This document shows positions 36,042 through 45,737 of a stretch of DNA of 64,000 nt, in pieces. Under the pieces are notes generated by a model. The model ran no database searches. It was given only the letters and a program-made list of their open reading frames with translations, and was not told the DNA's origin. This stretch comes from Burkholderia anthina (GTDB lineage Bacteria; Pseudomonadota; Gammaproteobacteria; Burkholderiales; Burkholderiaceae). Position 1 is the stretch's first letter. Each line of letters begins with the position of its first letter. The translations under genes were made by a program, and so were the position numbers. The stretch covers positions 744,001-808,000 of the forward strand of contig NZ_CM003769.1 in the NCBI RefSeq assembly GCF_001547525.1, written 5' to 3'.

Positions 36042-37454
36042 TCACGCGCACACGCTGCTGGCGATGCCTCCGTCGTCCATTTCGTCGAGCGTGGCGCGCA
36101 AATCGTCGATGGCCACCATCAGCTCGCGCACTTGCCGCAACGACGGGTACTGATGCAGCACGGCTTGCCATTGCGGCAGCGTCAGCAGGGCATGCCAGAT
36201 GACGCCGAGGCCGTCCGGATCGGCGTCCGGCCGCCGCGCGAGCGCGCTCGCGTATTCGAGGCTCGCCTGCGCGGACAGCAACTGCATCCGGCTCGCGGCG
36301 CCGAGCAGGCGCGGCGTCGCGTCCGCGGACGCGTCGCAGCAATACAGCACTTCGCGCGGCAGCGCCGCTTCGTCGGTCGTCAATGCGTGCAGCGATGCGC
36401 CATGCACGCGCACCGTGCCCTGATGCGTCTCGAATGCATAGACCGTGTCGGGATCCGCCTGCGCGAGCAGGTTCAGGCCGCGCAGCAGCCGCGGCAGATC
36501 GGTCGTCGCGGCATCCGCGGAGGCCTTCGCCTCGACGAGGAAGCGCACGTTCCACGCAGGCGCCGGGTCGCCGCCGCGCGCCCGTTCGAGCAGGATCGCG
36601 TCCCATTCGGTTTTCGCGCGGTCGTGCCGGCCCGGGATCGACGACGGCACGCGCATCGACGTGACCACGCGGTAGGTACGCTGCTCGTCCACCGCGTCGA
36701 GCCGGCTCGCCACCGCGCGGAGCGCCTGTGCCGCCAGCGCTTCGACGGCCGCGCCGCGCCGCTGGGACGCGGCGCCTTGCGCGACGGCCACCGTGCTGCC
36801 GACGAGCGGCCCTTGCCGCACCCACAGCGCGCGGTAGCGACGGACGTCCTCGTCCGCGGCGAGCGCATCGAGCCGCAGCATGCGTTCGAGCGCGGGGCTG
36901 TCCTTGAGCCTGACGATGTCCTGCTCGAATGCCGCGTCGGTCGCCGTCTCGGGCCGCGCGAGCAGGTGCGCGAGCGCCGCGTGCAGTTCGGCCCACGACG
37001 CCGCGGCCGCGGCCGCGTGCAGGCGCGCGAGGCCGTCGCGTTGCCATGCGTGGGCGCTGCGCTCGAGCTTGGCCGGGTGCGCGATCGCATTGACGGCCGA
37101 GTGCAGCGCGCGCCGGTCCTGCTCCGCGTGCGCGGACAACGACGCGTATTCGCGCACGTTCGGCGCATCGTGGCGCAGCACCGATGCCTGAAACGACGGA
37201 TCGCCGGACGACGGATCCATCGCATCGCGGATCATCCGCCCGAGCGCGTCGATGAAGCGCTGCCGCAAGTCCGCGCCGGGCGCGTGGCCGTCCGCCCGCA
37301 TGCTGCGCGCTTCCTCGATCACGATCGCCAGCGCGGTGGCCGGGTTCGTCGCGTCGGTCAGCGCCGACGCGCGGTCGAGCGGCGGCAGCCGGTAACGGCG
37401 CGCGACGGTGCGCAGCGTCGCGTCGAGCAGGGCGGGAAGCGGTGTCAGCGACAT
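36042..37454 (-). CDS. Uncharacterised protein with PD-(D/E)XK nuclease-like signature
   Basis: 470 residues, no signal and no membrane segment, strongly helical first 250 residues. In some genomes similar proteins carry a heptulosonate synthase label, but I see no DAHP synthase motifs. Residues about 232-312 show the order expected for the restriction-endonuclease fold: a helix with E238 (RRGAAVEALAAQAL), D285 in KTEWDAILLE and E308-x-K310 in VRFLVEAKAS, on predicted strands. If correct, this is a nuclease or a nuclease-derived scaffold. It stands alone: 148 bp after it comes the YfiO-like gene, and 31 bp upstream a hydratase gene ends. Confidence 0.55.
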   Translation of the reverse strand: MSLTPLPALLDATLRTVARRYRLPPLDRASALTDATNPATALAIVIEEARSMRADGHAPGADLRQRFIDALGRMIRDAMDPSSGDPSFQASVLRHDAPNVREYASLSAHAEQDRRALHSAVNAIAHPAKLERSAHAWQRDGLARLHAAAAAASWAELHAALAHLLARPETATDAAFEQDIVRLKDSPALERMLRLDALAADEDVRRYRALWVRQGPLVGSTVAVAQGAASQRRGAAVEALAAQALRAVASRLDAVDEQRTYRVVTSMRVPSSIPGRHDRAKTEWDAILLERARGGDPAPAWNVRFLVEAKASADAATTDLPRLLRGLNLLAQADPDTVYAFETHQGTVRVHGASLHALTTDEAALPREVLYCCDASADATPRLLGAASRMQLLSAQASLEYASALARRPDADPDGLGVIWHALLTLPQWQAVLHQYPSLRQVRELMVAIDDLRATLDEMDDGGIASSVCA

Positions 37455-37485
37455 GGCGGACGGGAGCGTGAAAGCGACCGAACCG

Positions 37486-38247
37486 TCACGCGGTCAACGT
37501 CACCGACAGGCTGCCGAGCTCGCCGAAGCGGACCGTCAGCGCATCGCCGAGCGGCACGTCGATCGCGCCCGCGTACGAGCCGGTCGTCACGATCTGGCCG
37601 GCGCGCACCGCGTCGCCGCGCGACGCGAGGAAATTGACGAGCCACACCAGCGGCTTGAGCGGATCGCCGTCCGGATGGCTGCCGTCGATCGTGCGGTTCA
37701 GCGCGCCTTCGAACGACAACGCCAGCGTCGCGAGCGGCACGTTCAACCCATCGGGCACGACCGGGCCGACGCACAGGCCCTGGTTGAATTGCCCGTCGGC
37801 CAGCAGCTCGAACTTCGACGCGCGCGCGGGCTCCGCGTAGCGGCAGCCGAGCACCTCGAGCACGATGCGCACCTCGCGGATCGCCGCGCGCACGTCGTCT
37901 TCGTCGTACGGGTGCTCGCGCGCGGGCAGGTCGCGATCGAGCACGAATGCGATTTCCGGTTCGATCCGCACGATCGGTCCGCCGACGACGCGGTACGGTG
38001 CATCGGCTTCGCGGATCGTCGACGCGAAGATCGGCGCGAGGATCACGCGATCGGGCGGCGGCAGCGCGCATTTCCATCCGCCGACGGGTTCGCCGAGCAA
38101 ATCGGCCACGCGCTGCTGGATCGCGAGCGCGGTCTCGATGTCGTCGGGACGCAGTGCATCGGGCAACAGCGGGCCGGGCGAGCCGGCATGGCGGGCGGCG
38201 ACGAGATGCTGGGCGGCGCCGTCCACGCGTTCGATAGTCGTTGTCAT
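37486..38247 (-). CDS. 2-keto-4-pentenoate hydratase/fumarylacetoacetase-family enzyme
   Basis: 253 residues. The fold is that of MhpD-type hydratases: GWKCALPPPDRVILAPIF at about residues 57-74, VRIEPEIAFVL with the metal ligand Glu pair, and IVTTGSYAGAIDVPLGDALT at the C-terminus, where family members have TGT-x-G. Hydratases of this family add water to 2-hydroxypenta-2,4-dienoate in aromatic meta-cleavage. No meta-cleavage operon is adjacent, so the substrate is open. The start follows from MTTTIERVDG; the upstream open frame extension is not coding. Confidence 0.8.
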   Translation of the reverse strand: MTTTIERVDGAAQHLVAARHAGSPGPLLPDALRPDDIETALAIQQRVADLLGEPVGGWKCALPPPDRVILAPIFASTIREADAPYRVVGGPIVRIEPEIAFVLDRDLPAREHPYDEDDVRAAIREVRIVLEVLGCRYAEPARASKFELLADGQFNQGLCVGPVVPDGLNVPLATLALSFEGALNRTIDGSHPDGDPLKPLVWLVNFLASRGDAVRAGQIVTTGSYAGAIDVPLGDALTVRFGELGSLSVTLTA

Positions 38248-38611
38248 GTCGGTTGAGCGAGTTGAAAGTGGGGCCGGCAAAAAAGGGCCGGACGAAAGTC
38301 GCATGGTTGATGATAGCGCCTTCGGCGCGATGGCTGTTCGGTCGTGTCGGGATCGAGAGCGGCAACGCGAGCACGGAAGCCGGCGGAATCCGCCCGGACG
38401 CTCCGACCGACATGCGGATCGGCGGCCTGATCGACGACGTGGCTCGCACTGCCGGTTCCGCTTGGCCGCTTGTCCGGGCGCCCGCGTCGTCCGGTCGCAG
38501 GCCGGACGTCTGCCGGCTTGATCGTCGTCAAGACGGGAACCCGCTGTCGGCCGATGATGGTGACATGGCCGCGCGACAGGGCGCACGGCAGTTCACCCCA
38601 GCGAGGTTCGC

Positions 38612-39091
38612 ATGTACGAGAAAATCATGGTGGCCGTCGATGGCAGCGCTTCGTCGAAACAGGCGCTTGCCGAGGCCGTGAAGGTGGCGCTGGCGGGCAA
38701 TACGCACGTCAGCGCCGTGTATGTGGTCGACAAGTCGGTGCTGTTCACGTATGCGGGCCGTATCGATCCGCATGCGCTCGTCGAGGAAATCCGCGACGAC
38801 GGGCGCAAGGTGCTGCGCGAAGCCGAACAGGTCATCGCGCTGGCCGGCGCGAAGGGCGACGCGGAACTGGTCGAGACCGAGAGCATCGGCGAGGACATCG
38901 CGGAACGCCTGCAACGCTACGTGAAGGAGCGCGGGATCGATCTCGCGGTGGTCGGCACGCACGGGCGGCGCGGCATCCGGCGCGTGCTCCTCGGCAGCGT
39001 CGCCGAGCGCTTCGTCCGCGGCTCGAAGTGCCCGGTGCTGCTGATTCGCGGCGACGACGCCGACGTGCCGGCCGCCTCGGCCGCGGCATGA
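38612..39091 (+). CDS. Universal stress protein (UspA family)
   Basis: 159 residues, one Usp domain. It begins MYEKIMVAVDGSASSKQAL (N-terminal strand and Asp of the ATP site) and has GTHGRRGIRRVLLGSVAERF, the G-x2-G-x9-G-S nucleotide-binding pattern. It is a cytoplasmic dimer that responds to stress or low oxygen. It sits ahead of the nitrate reductase region together with a small membrane protein gene 13 bp downstream, so a link with anaerobic growth is plausible. Confidence 0.92.
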   Translation: MYEKIMVAVDGSASSKQALAEAVKVALAGNTHVSAVYVVDKSVLFTYAGRIDPHALVEEIRDDGRKVLREAEQVIALAGAKGDAELVETESIGEDIAERLQRYVKERGIDLAVVGTHGRRGIRRVLLGSVAERFVRGSKCPVLLIRGDDADVPAASAAA

Positions 39092-39104
39092 CGCGGCGCG
39101 CGCG

Positions 39105-39296
39105 ATGATACGCCGCCAGTACCGCATCGTCGTCGCGGCGATCGCCGTGTTCATGTCGCTCGCCGGAATGATGGCCGTCGTGACGGGCCTGCTGTTCGAT
39201 GCCGCGACGGTGCTGCGCGGCGGCGCCCTCGCGTTGATCGTCGGCGTGGCCGGCTTCGTCGTGATGTTGAACCCGGGGCCGAAAGGCGAGGAGTGA
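39105..39296 (+). CDS. Small two-helix membrane protein
   Basis: 63 residues, MIRRQYRIVV, with two hydrophobic segments (about 8-31 and 36-54) and a short charged tail PGPKGEE. I do not recognise the family. It begins 13 bp after the universal stress gene in the same direction and is probably cotranscribed. Positive-inside charges (RRQYR) suggest both ends in the cytoplasm. Confidence 0.6.
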   Translation: MIRRQYRIVVAAIAVFMSLAGMMAVVTGLLFDAATVLRGGALALIVGVAGFVVMLNPGPKGEE

Positions 39297-39414
39297 TGCG
39301 TCGCGTCGCGCGCGATGGCGAACGCATCCGCACACGTCGACATGCTCTCCCGCGACGATCCGCGCCAGCTGTGACGTGGGGTTTCCCGACGATCGCGGCT
39401 TGCCGCGCGTGTCG

Positions 39415-40210
39415 TCACGTGCGGCTCGTACCGCGTGCCGTCGCACCGGCCGAGCGCGCCTGCACGTTCAACCGCTTCAACGTTTCCGCCAGCGCGGCGT
39501 TCGCCGGCTGAATTTTCTCCGCCTGCGCGAACGCATCGCGCGCTTCATCCCGGTGGCCTAGCTTCCACAGCACTTCGCCCTTGTGCTCGAGTCCGATCGC
39601 CAGGGCTTCGCGCGCGTCGTCGTCCTTCGCGAGGATCGCGATCGCGCGGTCGAACCATGCGAGCGCATCGTCGTTGCGGCCGAGGCGATACAGCGCCAGC
39701 CCTTGCTGTCGAGCGCATACGCGTCGTCCGGCGATTGCGCGAGATGCGTCGATCATCGCGAGCCCGCGCTCGACCGCGACGCCCGCATTGGCGAGCCGAT
39801 AGCCGACGTCGTTCAGCCGATCGTATGGAATCCTGTCGAAAGATCGACGTTGCTCGGCGTGCGCGACTGCGCGTAGTCGGTGTATCCGTTCGCATCCGAA
39901 TGGCCGCCCGCCAGATATCCGTTCTCCACGTCTAGCAGACACGGGACGCCGACGTGCACCTTTTGGCAGCCCGGGTCGACCAGACGGAACGACTCGCCGA
40001 GGTCGCCGTCGCCAACGATCGCGTTGAACACCCACTTCTTTTGCGGATGCCATTTCGGCAGGCGGATCCTCGCCGTGCGGCCGGCCGCGTCCGTCGTGCC
40101 GAAGATCACGCTGTCGTGCTGGTCCGGCTTGACGGGCACCCCCGCAATGACCTGGCCGGGCAGAAACAGCCGGTCGCGCACGTTCGGCCGCGGTTGTTGC
40201 GCGCAGCATA
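39415..40210 (-). pseudogene. Decayed gene for an exported TPR protein, several frameshifts
   Basis: Coding similarity runs through different frames. The 5' part (to about 39850) reads RLFLPGQVIAGVPVKPDQHD and ends NVDLSTGFHTIG at a stop. Then SFDRIPYDRLNDVGYRLANAG continues in another frame. Near 39690-39740 a further frame holds SPDDAYALDSKGW, the expected TPR turn, before LALYRLGRNDDALAWFDRAI and LGHRDEARDAFAQAEKIQP return. At least three shifts are needed, which is more than sequencing error would explain. Residues RLLCCAQQ at the 5' edge look like the end of a lipoprotein-type signal whose beginning is lost. Confidence 0.7.
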
Positions 40211-40273
40211 GCAGGCGGCGCGATTCGAGCGCTCTCCCTTTGCCCTCATTGTTGCGGGCAGATGAACGATTCC

Positions 40274-40315
40274 GTGATTTGTATCAACTTGTGATATTTG
40301 GATCCGTCTGACAAT
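40274..40315 (+). promoter_or_regulatory. FNR/ANR-type box and promoter of the nitrate reductase operon
   Basis: GTGAT-TTGT-ATCAA (40274-40287) matches the FNR consensus TTGAT-N4-ATCAA at nine of ten positions. GACAAT (40310-40315) is a plausible -10 element, giving a start near 40322 and putting the box centre near -41.5, the classic class II position. narG starts 110 bp further on. A second weak dyad TATCA-ACTTG-TGATA (40282-40296) overlaps the box. Oxygen-responsive activation is established for nar operons; use of this site is inferred. Confidence 0.65.
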
Positions 40316-40431
40316 GGGTTCGACCACGGTGAGCAGGGCGAAATGATCGAAATCCGATCGTCCTTTACAACCGGCATTTCACCTCCTTAAATAATCAGGG
40401 TCTGCAAAAAGACCGGAAAAACGAGATCCCC

Positions 40432-43400
40432 ATGAGCCATTTCCTGGATAGATTGCGTTATTTCTCCACCACGAGGCCACGCTTTTCCGATGGACACGGC
40501 GCCGTCACAGACGAAGACCGCAAGTGGGAAGACGGTTACCGGATGCGCTGGCAGCACGACAAGATCGTCCGTTCGACCCACGGTGTGAACTGCACGGGTT
40601 CGTGCTCGTGGAAGGTCTACGTGAAAGGTGGGATCGTCACGTGGGAAACCCAGCAGACCGATTATCCGCGCACGCGCCCCGACATGCCGAACCACGAGCC
40701 GCGCGGCTGCTCGCGCGGCGCATCGTACTCGTGGTATCTGTACAGCGCGAACCGTCTCAAGCACCCGATGGTGCGCAGCGCGCTCGTGAAGCTGTGGCGT
40801 GAACGCCGCCGCACGCTGGGCGCCGTCGACGCGTGGCGCTCGATCGTCGAGGACGACGAAGCACGCCGGTCGTACCAGAGCCGGCGCGGGCTCGGCGGGT
40901 TCGTGCGCGCGAGCTGGGACGAGGTCAACGAGATCGTTGCGGCCGCAAACGTCTACACGGTCGAGCGTCATGGCCCCGATCGCGTGGTCGGCTTCTCGCC
41001 GATCCCGGCGATGTCGATGGTGTCGTACGCCGCCGGCTCGCGCTACCTGTCGCTGATCGGCGGCGTGTGCCTGAGCTTCTACGACTGGTATTGCGACCTG
41101 CCGCCCGCGTCGCCGCAGACCTGGGGCGAGCAGACGGACGTGCCGGAATCGGCCGACTGGTACAACTCGACGTTCATCATGATGTGGGGCTCCAATGTCC
41201 CGCAGACGCGCACGCCCGACGCGCACTTCCTCGTCGAGGCGCGCTATCGCGGCACCAAGGTCGTGTCGGTGTTCCCCGACTACTCGGAAGGCGCGAAATT
41301 CGGCGACCTGTGGCTGCACCCCAAGCAGGGCACCGACGCGGCGCTTGCGCTCGCGATGGGGCACGTGATCCTGAAGGAGTTCCATTTAGCGGGCAAGAGC
41401 GACTACTTCATCGACTACTGCAAGCGCTACACCGACATGCCGGCGCTCGTGCGCCTCGTGCCGCACGGCGACGGCTACGTGCCCGAGCGCCTCGTGCGCG
41501 CGTCCGACTTCGACGACGCGCTCGACGAAGCCGCGCATCCGGAGTGGAAGACCGTGATGATCGACGACGCGACCGGTGAATTCGTCGTGCCGGTCGGCTC
41601 GATCGGCTTCCGCTGGGGCCAGCAGGGCAAGGACGGATCGAGCGACAAGGGCAAGTGGAACCTGCGCGGCGAGACGTCGAAGGGCGCGGCGCTGTCGCCG
41701 CGGCTGTCGTGCACGACCGCGCACGACGACGTGGTCGACGTGCTGTTCCCGTACTTCGGCAACCAGCCGCATGCGCACTTCAATTCGACGCAGCACGCAT
41801 CCGAGCTGTCGCGCCGGATCGGCGTGCGGCGCGTGGCGAACCGCGACGGCGACATGCTGGTCGCGACCGTCTACGACCTGTTCGTCGCGAACTACGGGCT
41901 CGACCAGGGGCTCGGCGGGCGCGACGTGGCCGCGAGCTACGACGACGACCTGCCCTACACGCCCGCATGGCAGGAGGCAATCACCGGCGTGAAGCGCGCG
42001 GACGTGATCTCGGTCGCGCGGCAGTTCGCGGAGAACGCGCACAAGACGCAGGGCAAGTCGATGGTGATCATCGGCGCGGGGATCAACCACTGGTTCCACA
42101 TGGACATGTCGTACCGCGCGATCATCAACATGCTGATCATGTGCGGCTGCATCGGCAAGCCGGGCGGCGGCTGGTCGCATTACGTCGGCCAGGAGAAACT
42201 GCGCCCGCAGACCGGCTGGACCGCGCTCGCGTTCGCGCTCGACTGGAGCCGGCCGCCGCGGCACATGAATGCAACCTCGTTCTTCTACGCGCACACCGAC
42301 CAGTGGCGCTACGACACGATGGACCCGGGCGCGCTGCTGTCGCCGCTCGCGGACAAGGCGCAGTTCCACGGCTCGCCGATCGACTACAACGTGCGTGCGG
42401 AACGGATGGGCTGGCTGCCGTCCGCGCCGCAGCTCGCGGCGAATCCGCTGAAGGTCGGCGCGAACCTGGACGACCCGTCGCAGGCCGGTGCGGACATCGC
42501 GCAACGGTTGAAGGCCGGCACGCTGCAGATGGCGTGCGAGGACCCGGACGCGCCCGGCAACTTCCCGCGCAACCTGTTCGTGTGGCGCTCGAACCTGCTC
42601 GGCTCGTCGGGCAAGGGCCACGAGTATTTCCTGAAGCATCTGCTCGGCACCACCAACGGTGTGCAAGGGGAGGACCTCGGCGCGACGGGCGGCGCGCGCC
42701 CCGAGGAAGTGAATTGGCGCGACGACGCGCCGCGCGGCAAGCTCGACCTGCTCGTCACGCTCGACTTCCGGATGTCGACGACCTGCATGTATTCGGACAT
42801 CGTGCTGCCGACCGCGACGTGGTACGAGAAGGACGACATGAACACGTCCGACATGCATCCGTTCATTCATCCGCTGTCTGCGGCGGTCGATCCTGCATGG
42901 GAATCGAAGAGCGACTGGGAGATCTTCAAGGGGATCGCGAAGCGCTTCTCCGAGCTGTGCGACGGGCATCTCGGCGTCGAGCGCGACGTCGTGCTCGCGC
43001 CGATCGCGCACGACACGCCGGGCGAGCTCGCGCAGCCGTTCGACGTGCAGGACTGGAAGCGCGGCGAATGCGAACCGGTGCCGGGCCGCACGATGCCGAA
43101 CGTGATCGCGGTCGAGCGCGACTACCCGAACACGTATGCGCGCTTCACGTCGCTCGGGCCCCTGATGGACAAGCTCGGCAACGCGGGCAAGGGCATCGGC
43201 TGGGATACGCGGGATGAAGTGAAGCTGCTCGGCGAGCTCAACTACACGGTCGCTCAAGGCGCCGCACAAGGCCGCCCGCGCATCGACACCGCGCTCGACG
43301 CGGCCGAGGTGATTCTCGCGCTCGCGCCGGAGACCAACGGGGAAGTGGCGGTGAAGGCATGGCGCGCGCTGTCCGGCATCACCGGTATTGACCACACGCA

Positions 43401-44211
43401 CCTGGCCGCCGCGCGCGCGGACGAGAAGATCCGCTTTCGCGACATCCAGGCGCAGCCGCGCAAGATCATCTCGTCGCCGACGTGGAGCGGGATTGAATCG
43501 GAGCACGTGTCGTACAACGCGGGCTACGTGAACGTGCACGAGCTGGTGCCGTGGCGCACGCTGACGGGCCGTCAGCAGTTGTACCAGGATCACCCGTGGA
43601 TGCGCGCGTTCGGCGAATCGCTGTGCGCATACAAGCCGCCGATCGACACCGGCAGCTACGCGCACATGGTCGGCAAGCGTTCGAACGGCAACCCGGAGCG
43701 CGTGCTGAACTTCCTGACGCCGCATCAGAAGTGGGGGATCCACAGCACGTACACCGACAACCTGCTGATGCTGACGCTGTCGCGCGGCGGCCCGATCGTA
43801 TGGATGTCGGAGGACGACGCGAAGGCGATCGGCGCGACCGACAACGACTGGATCGAGTGCTACAACTCGAACGGGGCGTTGTGTGCGCGGGCCGTCGTGA
43901 GCCAGCGGATTCCGTCCGGGATGGTGATGATGTACCACGCGCAGGAAAAGATCGTGAACACGCCGGGATCCGAGATCACCGGCACGCGCGGCGGCATTCA
44001 CAACTCGGTCACGCGCATCGCGCTGAAGCCGACTCACATGATCGGCGGCTATGCGCAACTGTCGTACGGCTTCAACTACTACGGCACGGTCGGCTCGAAT
44101 CGCGACGAGTTCCTGATCGTGCGCAGGATGAACAGGATCGACTGGCTCGACGGGGAAGACGCCGCGAGCGACCCGACAACGCAGGCCGTTCGCATCGGAG
44201 AAACGTCATGA
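40432..44211 (+). CDS. narG: Respiratory nitrate reductase alpha subunit
   Basis: 1259 residues, the usual NarG length. The N-terminal region has the FS0 cluster ligands in HGVNCTGSCSW and a later Cys in EPRGCSRGASYSW, followed by the Mo-bisPGD domain with DWYNSTFIMMWGSN near the Mo ligand Asp. MSHFLDRLRYF at the start, without a Tat signal, is normal for NarG, which is a cytoplasmic-facing subunit anchored by NarI. It reduces nitrate to nitrite with quinol electrons via NarI and NarH. Its stop overlaps narH by 4 bases (ATGA). The moa/moe genes 14 kb away supply its cofactor. Confidence 0.98.
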   Translation: MSHFLDRLRYFSTTRPRFSDGHGAVTDEDRKWEDGYRMRWQHDKIVRSTHGVNCTGSCSWKVYVKGGIVTWETQQTDYPRTRPDMPNHEPRGCSRGASYSWYLYSANRLKHPMVRSALVKLWRERRRTLGAVDAWRSIVEDDEARRSYQSRRGLGGFVRASWDEVNEIVAAANVYTVERHGPDRVVGFSPIPAMSMVSYAAGSRYLSLIGGVCLSFYDWYCDLPPASPQTWGEQTDVPESADWYNSTFIMMWGSNVPQTRTPDAHFLVEARYRGTKVVSVFPDYSEGAKFGDLWLHPKQGTDAALALAMGHVILKEFHLAGKSDYFIDYCKRYTDMPALVRLVPHGDGYVPERLVRASDFDDALDEAAHPEWKTVMIDDATGEFVVPVGSIGFRWGQQGKDGSSDKGKWNLRGETSKGAALSPRLSCTTAHDDVVDVLFPYFGNQPHAHFNSTQHASELSRRIGVRRVANRDGDMLVATVYDLFVANYGLDQGLGGRDVAASYDDDLPYTPAWQEAITGVKRADVISVARQFAENAHKTQGKSMVIIGAGINHWFHMDMSYRAIINMLIMCGCIGKPGGGWSHYVGQEKLRPQTGWTALAFALDWSRPPRHMNATSFFYAHTDQWRYDTMDPGALLSPLADKAQFHGSPIDYNVRAERMGWLPSAPQLAANPLKVGANLDDPSQAGADIAQRLKAGTLQMACEDPDAPGNFPRNLFVWRSNLLGSSGKGHEYFLKHLLGTTNGVQGEDLGATGGARPEEVNWRDDAPRGKLDLLVTLDFRMSTTCMYSDIVLPTATWYEKDDMNTSDMHPFIHPLSAAVDPAWESKSDWEIFKGIAKRFSELCDGHLGVERDVVLAPIAHDTPGELAQPFDVQDWKRGECEPVPGRTMPNVIAVERDYPNTYARFTSLGPLMDKLGNAGKGIGWDTRDEVKLLGELNYTVAQGAAQGRPRIDTALDAAEVILALAPETNGEVAVKAWRALSGITGIDHTHLAAARADEKIRFRDIQAQPRKIISSPTWSGIESEHVSYNAGYVNVHELVPWRTLTGRQQLYQDHPWMRAFGESLCAYKPPIDTGSYAHMVGKRSNGNPERVLNFLTPHQKWGIHSTYTDNLLMLTLSRGGPIVWMSEDDAKAIGATDNDWIECYNSNGALCARAVVSQRIPSGMVMMYHAQEKIVNTPGSEITGTRGGIHNSVTRIALKPTHMIGGYAQLSYGFNYYGTVGSNRDEFLIVRRMNRIDWLDGEDAASDPTTQAVRIGETS

Positions 44212-45737
44212 AAATCCGCGCACAGATCGCGATGGTGCTGAACCTCGACAAGTGCATCGGCTGCCATACCTGCTCGGTGACCTGCAAGAACGTGTGGACG
44301 AGCCGCGAAGGAATGGAATATGCGTGGTTCAACAACGTCGAGACGAAGCCGGGCATCGGCTATCCGAAGGACTGGGAGAACCAGGATCGCTGGCGCGGCG
44401 GCTGGCAGCGGCGCGCGGACGGCAGGATCGAGCCGCGCCTCGGCGGCAAGTGGCGGCTGCTCGCGCAGATCTTCGCGAACCCGCACCTGCCCGAGATAGA
44501 CGATTACTACGAGCCGTTCACGTTCGATTACGCGCACCTGCAGGAAGCCGGCAACACCCGCGCGATGCCGGTCGCGCGGCCGCGCTCGGTGATCAGCGGC
44601 CAGCGGCTCGAGAAGATCGAGTGGGGGCCGAACTGGGAGGAAATCCTCGGCGGCGAGTTCGAGAAGCGCGCGAAGGACATCAACTTCGAGAACGTGCAGA
44701 AGGACATCTACGGGCAGTTCGAGAACACCTTCATGATGTACCTGCCGCGCCTGTGCGAGCACTGCCTGAACCCGGCGTGCGTCGCGTCGTGCCCGTCGGG
44801 CTCGATCTACAAGCGCGAGGAAGACGGCATCGTGCTGATCGACCAGGACAAGTGCCGCGGCTGGCGCATGTGCGTGTCGGGCTGCCCGTACAAGAAGATC
44901 TACTACAACTGGCAGAGCGGCAAGGCCGAGAAGTGCATCTTCTGCTATCCGCGCATCGAGGCCGGCCAGCCGACCGTGTGCTCGGAAACCTGCGTGGGCC
45001 GCATCCGCTACCTCGGCGTGCTGCTGTACGACGCCGACCGGATCGGCGAGGCGGCCAGCGCCGAGAACGAGAAGGATCTGTACGAAGCGCAACTGTCGCT
45101 GTTCGTCGATCCGGACGATCCGGCCGTGATCGCGCAGGCCGAGCGCGACGGCGTGCCGGCCGCGTGGATCGACGCCGCGCGGCGTTCGCCGACCTACAAG
45201 ATGGCGATCGACTGGAAGATCGCGTTCCCGCTGCATCCGGAATACCGGACGCTGCCGATGGTGTGGTACGTGCCGCCGCTGTCGCCGATCAACGCGGCCG
45301 CCAATAGCGGCGACCTGGGGATGAACGGCTACCTGCCGGACGTCGAATCGCTGCGCATCCCGCTGCGCTATCTGGCCAATCTGCTGACGGCCGGTGACGA
45401 GGTGCCCGTGAAGCGCGCGCTCGAACGGCTGCTGGCGATGCGCGCGTTCATGCGCGCCCGCCACGTGGACGGCATCGATGCACGCGGCGTGCTCGACCAG
45501 GTCGGGCTGTCGCTCGCGCAGGTCGAGGAGATGTATCGCTATCTGGCGATCGCGAACTACGAGGATCGCTTCGTGATCCCGACCACCCACCGCGAATACG
45601 CGGAGAACGCGTACGACCTGCGCGCGTCGTGCGGCTTTTCGTTCGGCAACGGCTGCTCGGACGGCCGTTCCGAGACGAGCCTGTTCAGCCCGAGGAAGGG
45701 GAACAAGACGATTCCGATTCACGAGGCTGCCCGATGA
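44208..45737 (+). CDS. narH: Respiratory nitrate reductase beta subunit
   Basis: 509 residues. Four cysteine groups bind three 4Fe-4S and one 3Fe-4S cluster: CIGCHTCSVTC near residue 16, CEHCLNPACVASC near 184, CRGWRMCVSGCPYKK near 217 (Trp in the position that makes a 3Fe-4S cluster), and KCIFCYPRIEAGQPTVC near 244. It relays electrons from the hemes of NarI to NarG. Translationally coupled to narG and to narJ by ATGA overlaps at both ends. Confidence 0.98.
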   Translation: MKIRAQIAMVLNLDKCIGCHTCSVTCKNVWTSREGMEYAWFNNVETKPGIGYPKDWENQDRWRGGWQRRADGRIEPRLGGKWRLLAQIFANPHLPEIDDYYEPFTFDYAHLQEAGNTRAMPVARPRSVISGQRLEKIEWGPNWEEILGGEFEKRAKDINFENVQKDIYGQFENTFMMYLPRLCEHCLNPACVASCPSGSIYKREEDGIVLIDQDKCRGWRMCVSGCPYKKIYYNWQSGKAEKCIFCYPRIEAGQPTVCSETCVGRIRYLGVLLYDADRIGEAASAENEKDLYEAQLSLFVDPDDPAVIAQAERDGVPAAWIDAARRSPTYKMAIDWKIAFPLHPEYRTLPMVWYVPPLSPINAAANSGDLGMNGYLPDVESLRIPLRYLANLLTAGDEVPVKRALERLLAMRAFMRARHVDGIDARGVLDQVGLSLAQVEEMYRYLAIANYEDRFVIPTTHREYAENAYDLRASCGFSFGNGCSDGRSETSLFSPRKGNKTIPIHEAAR

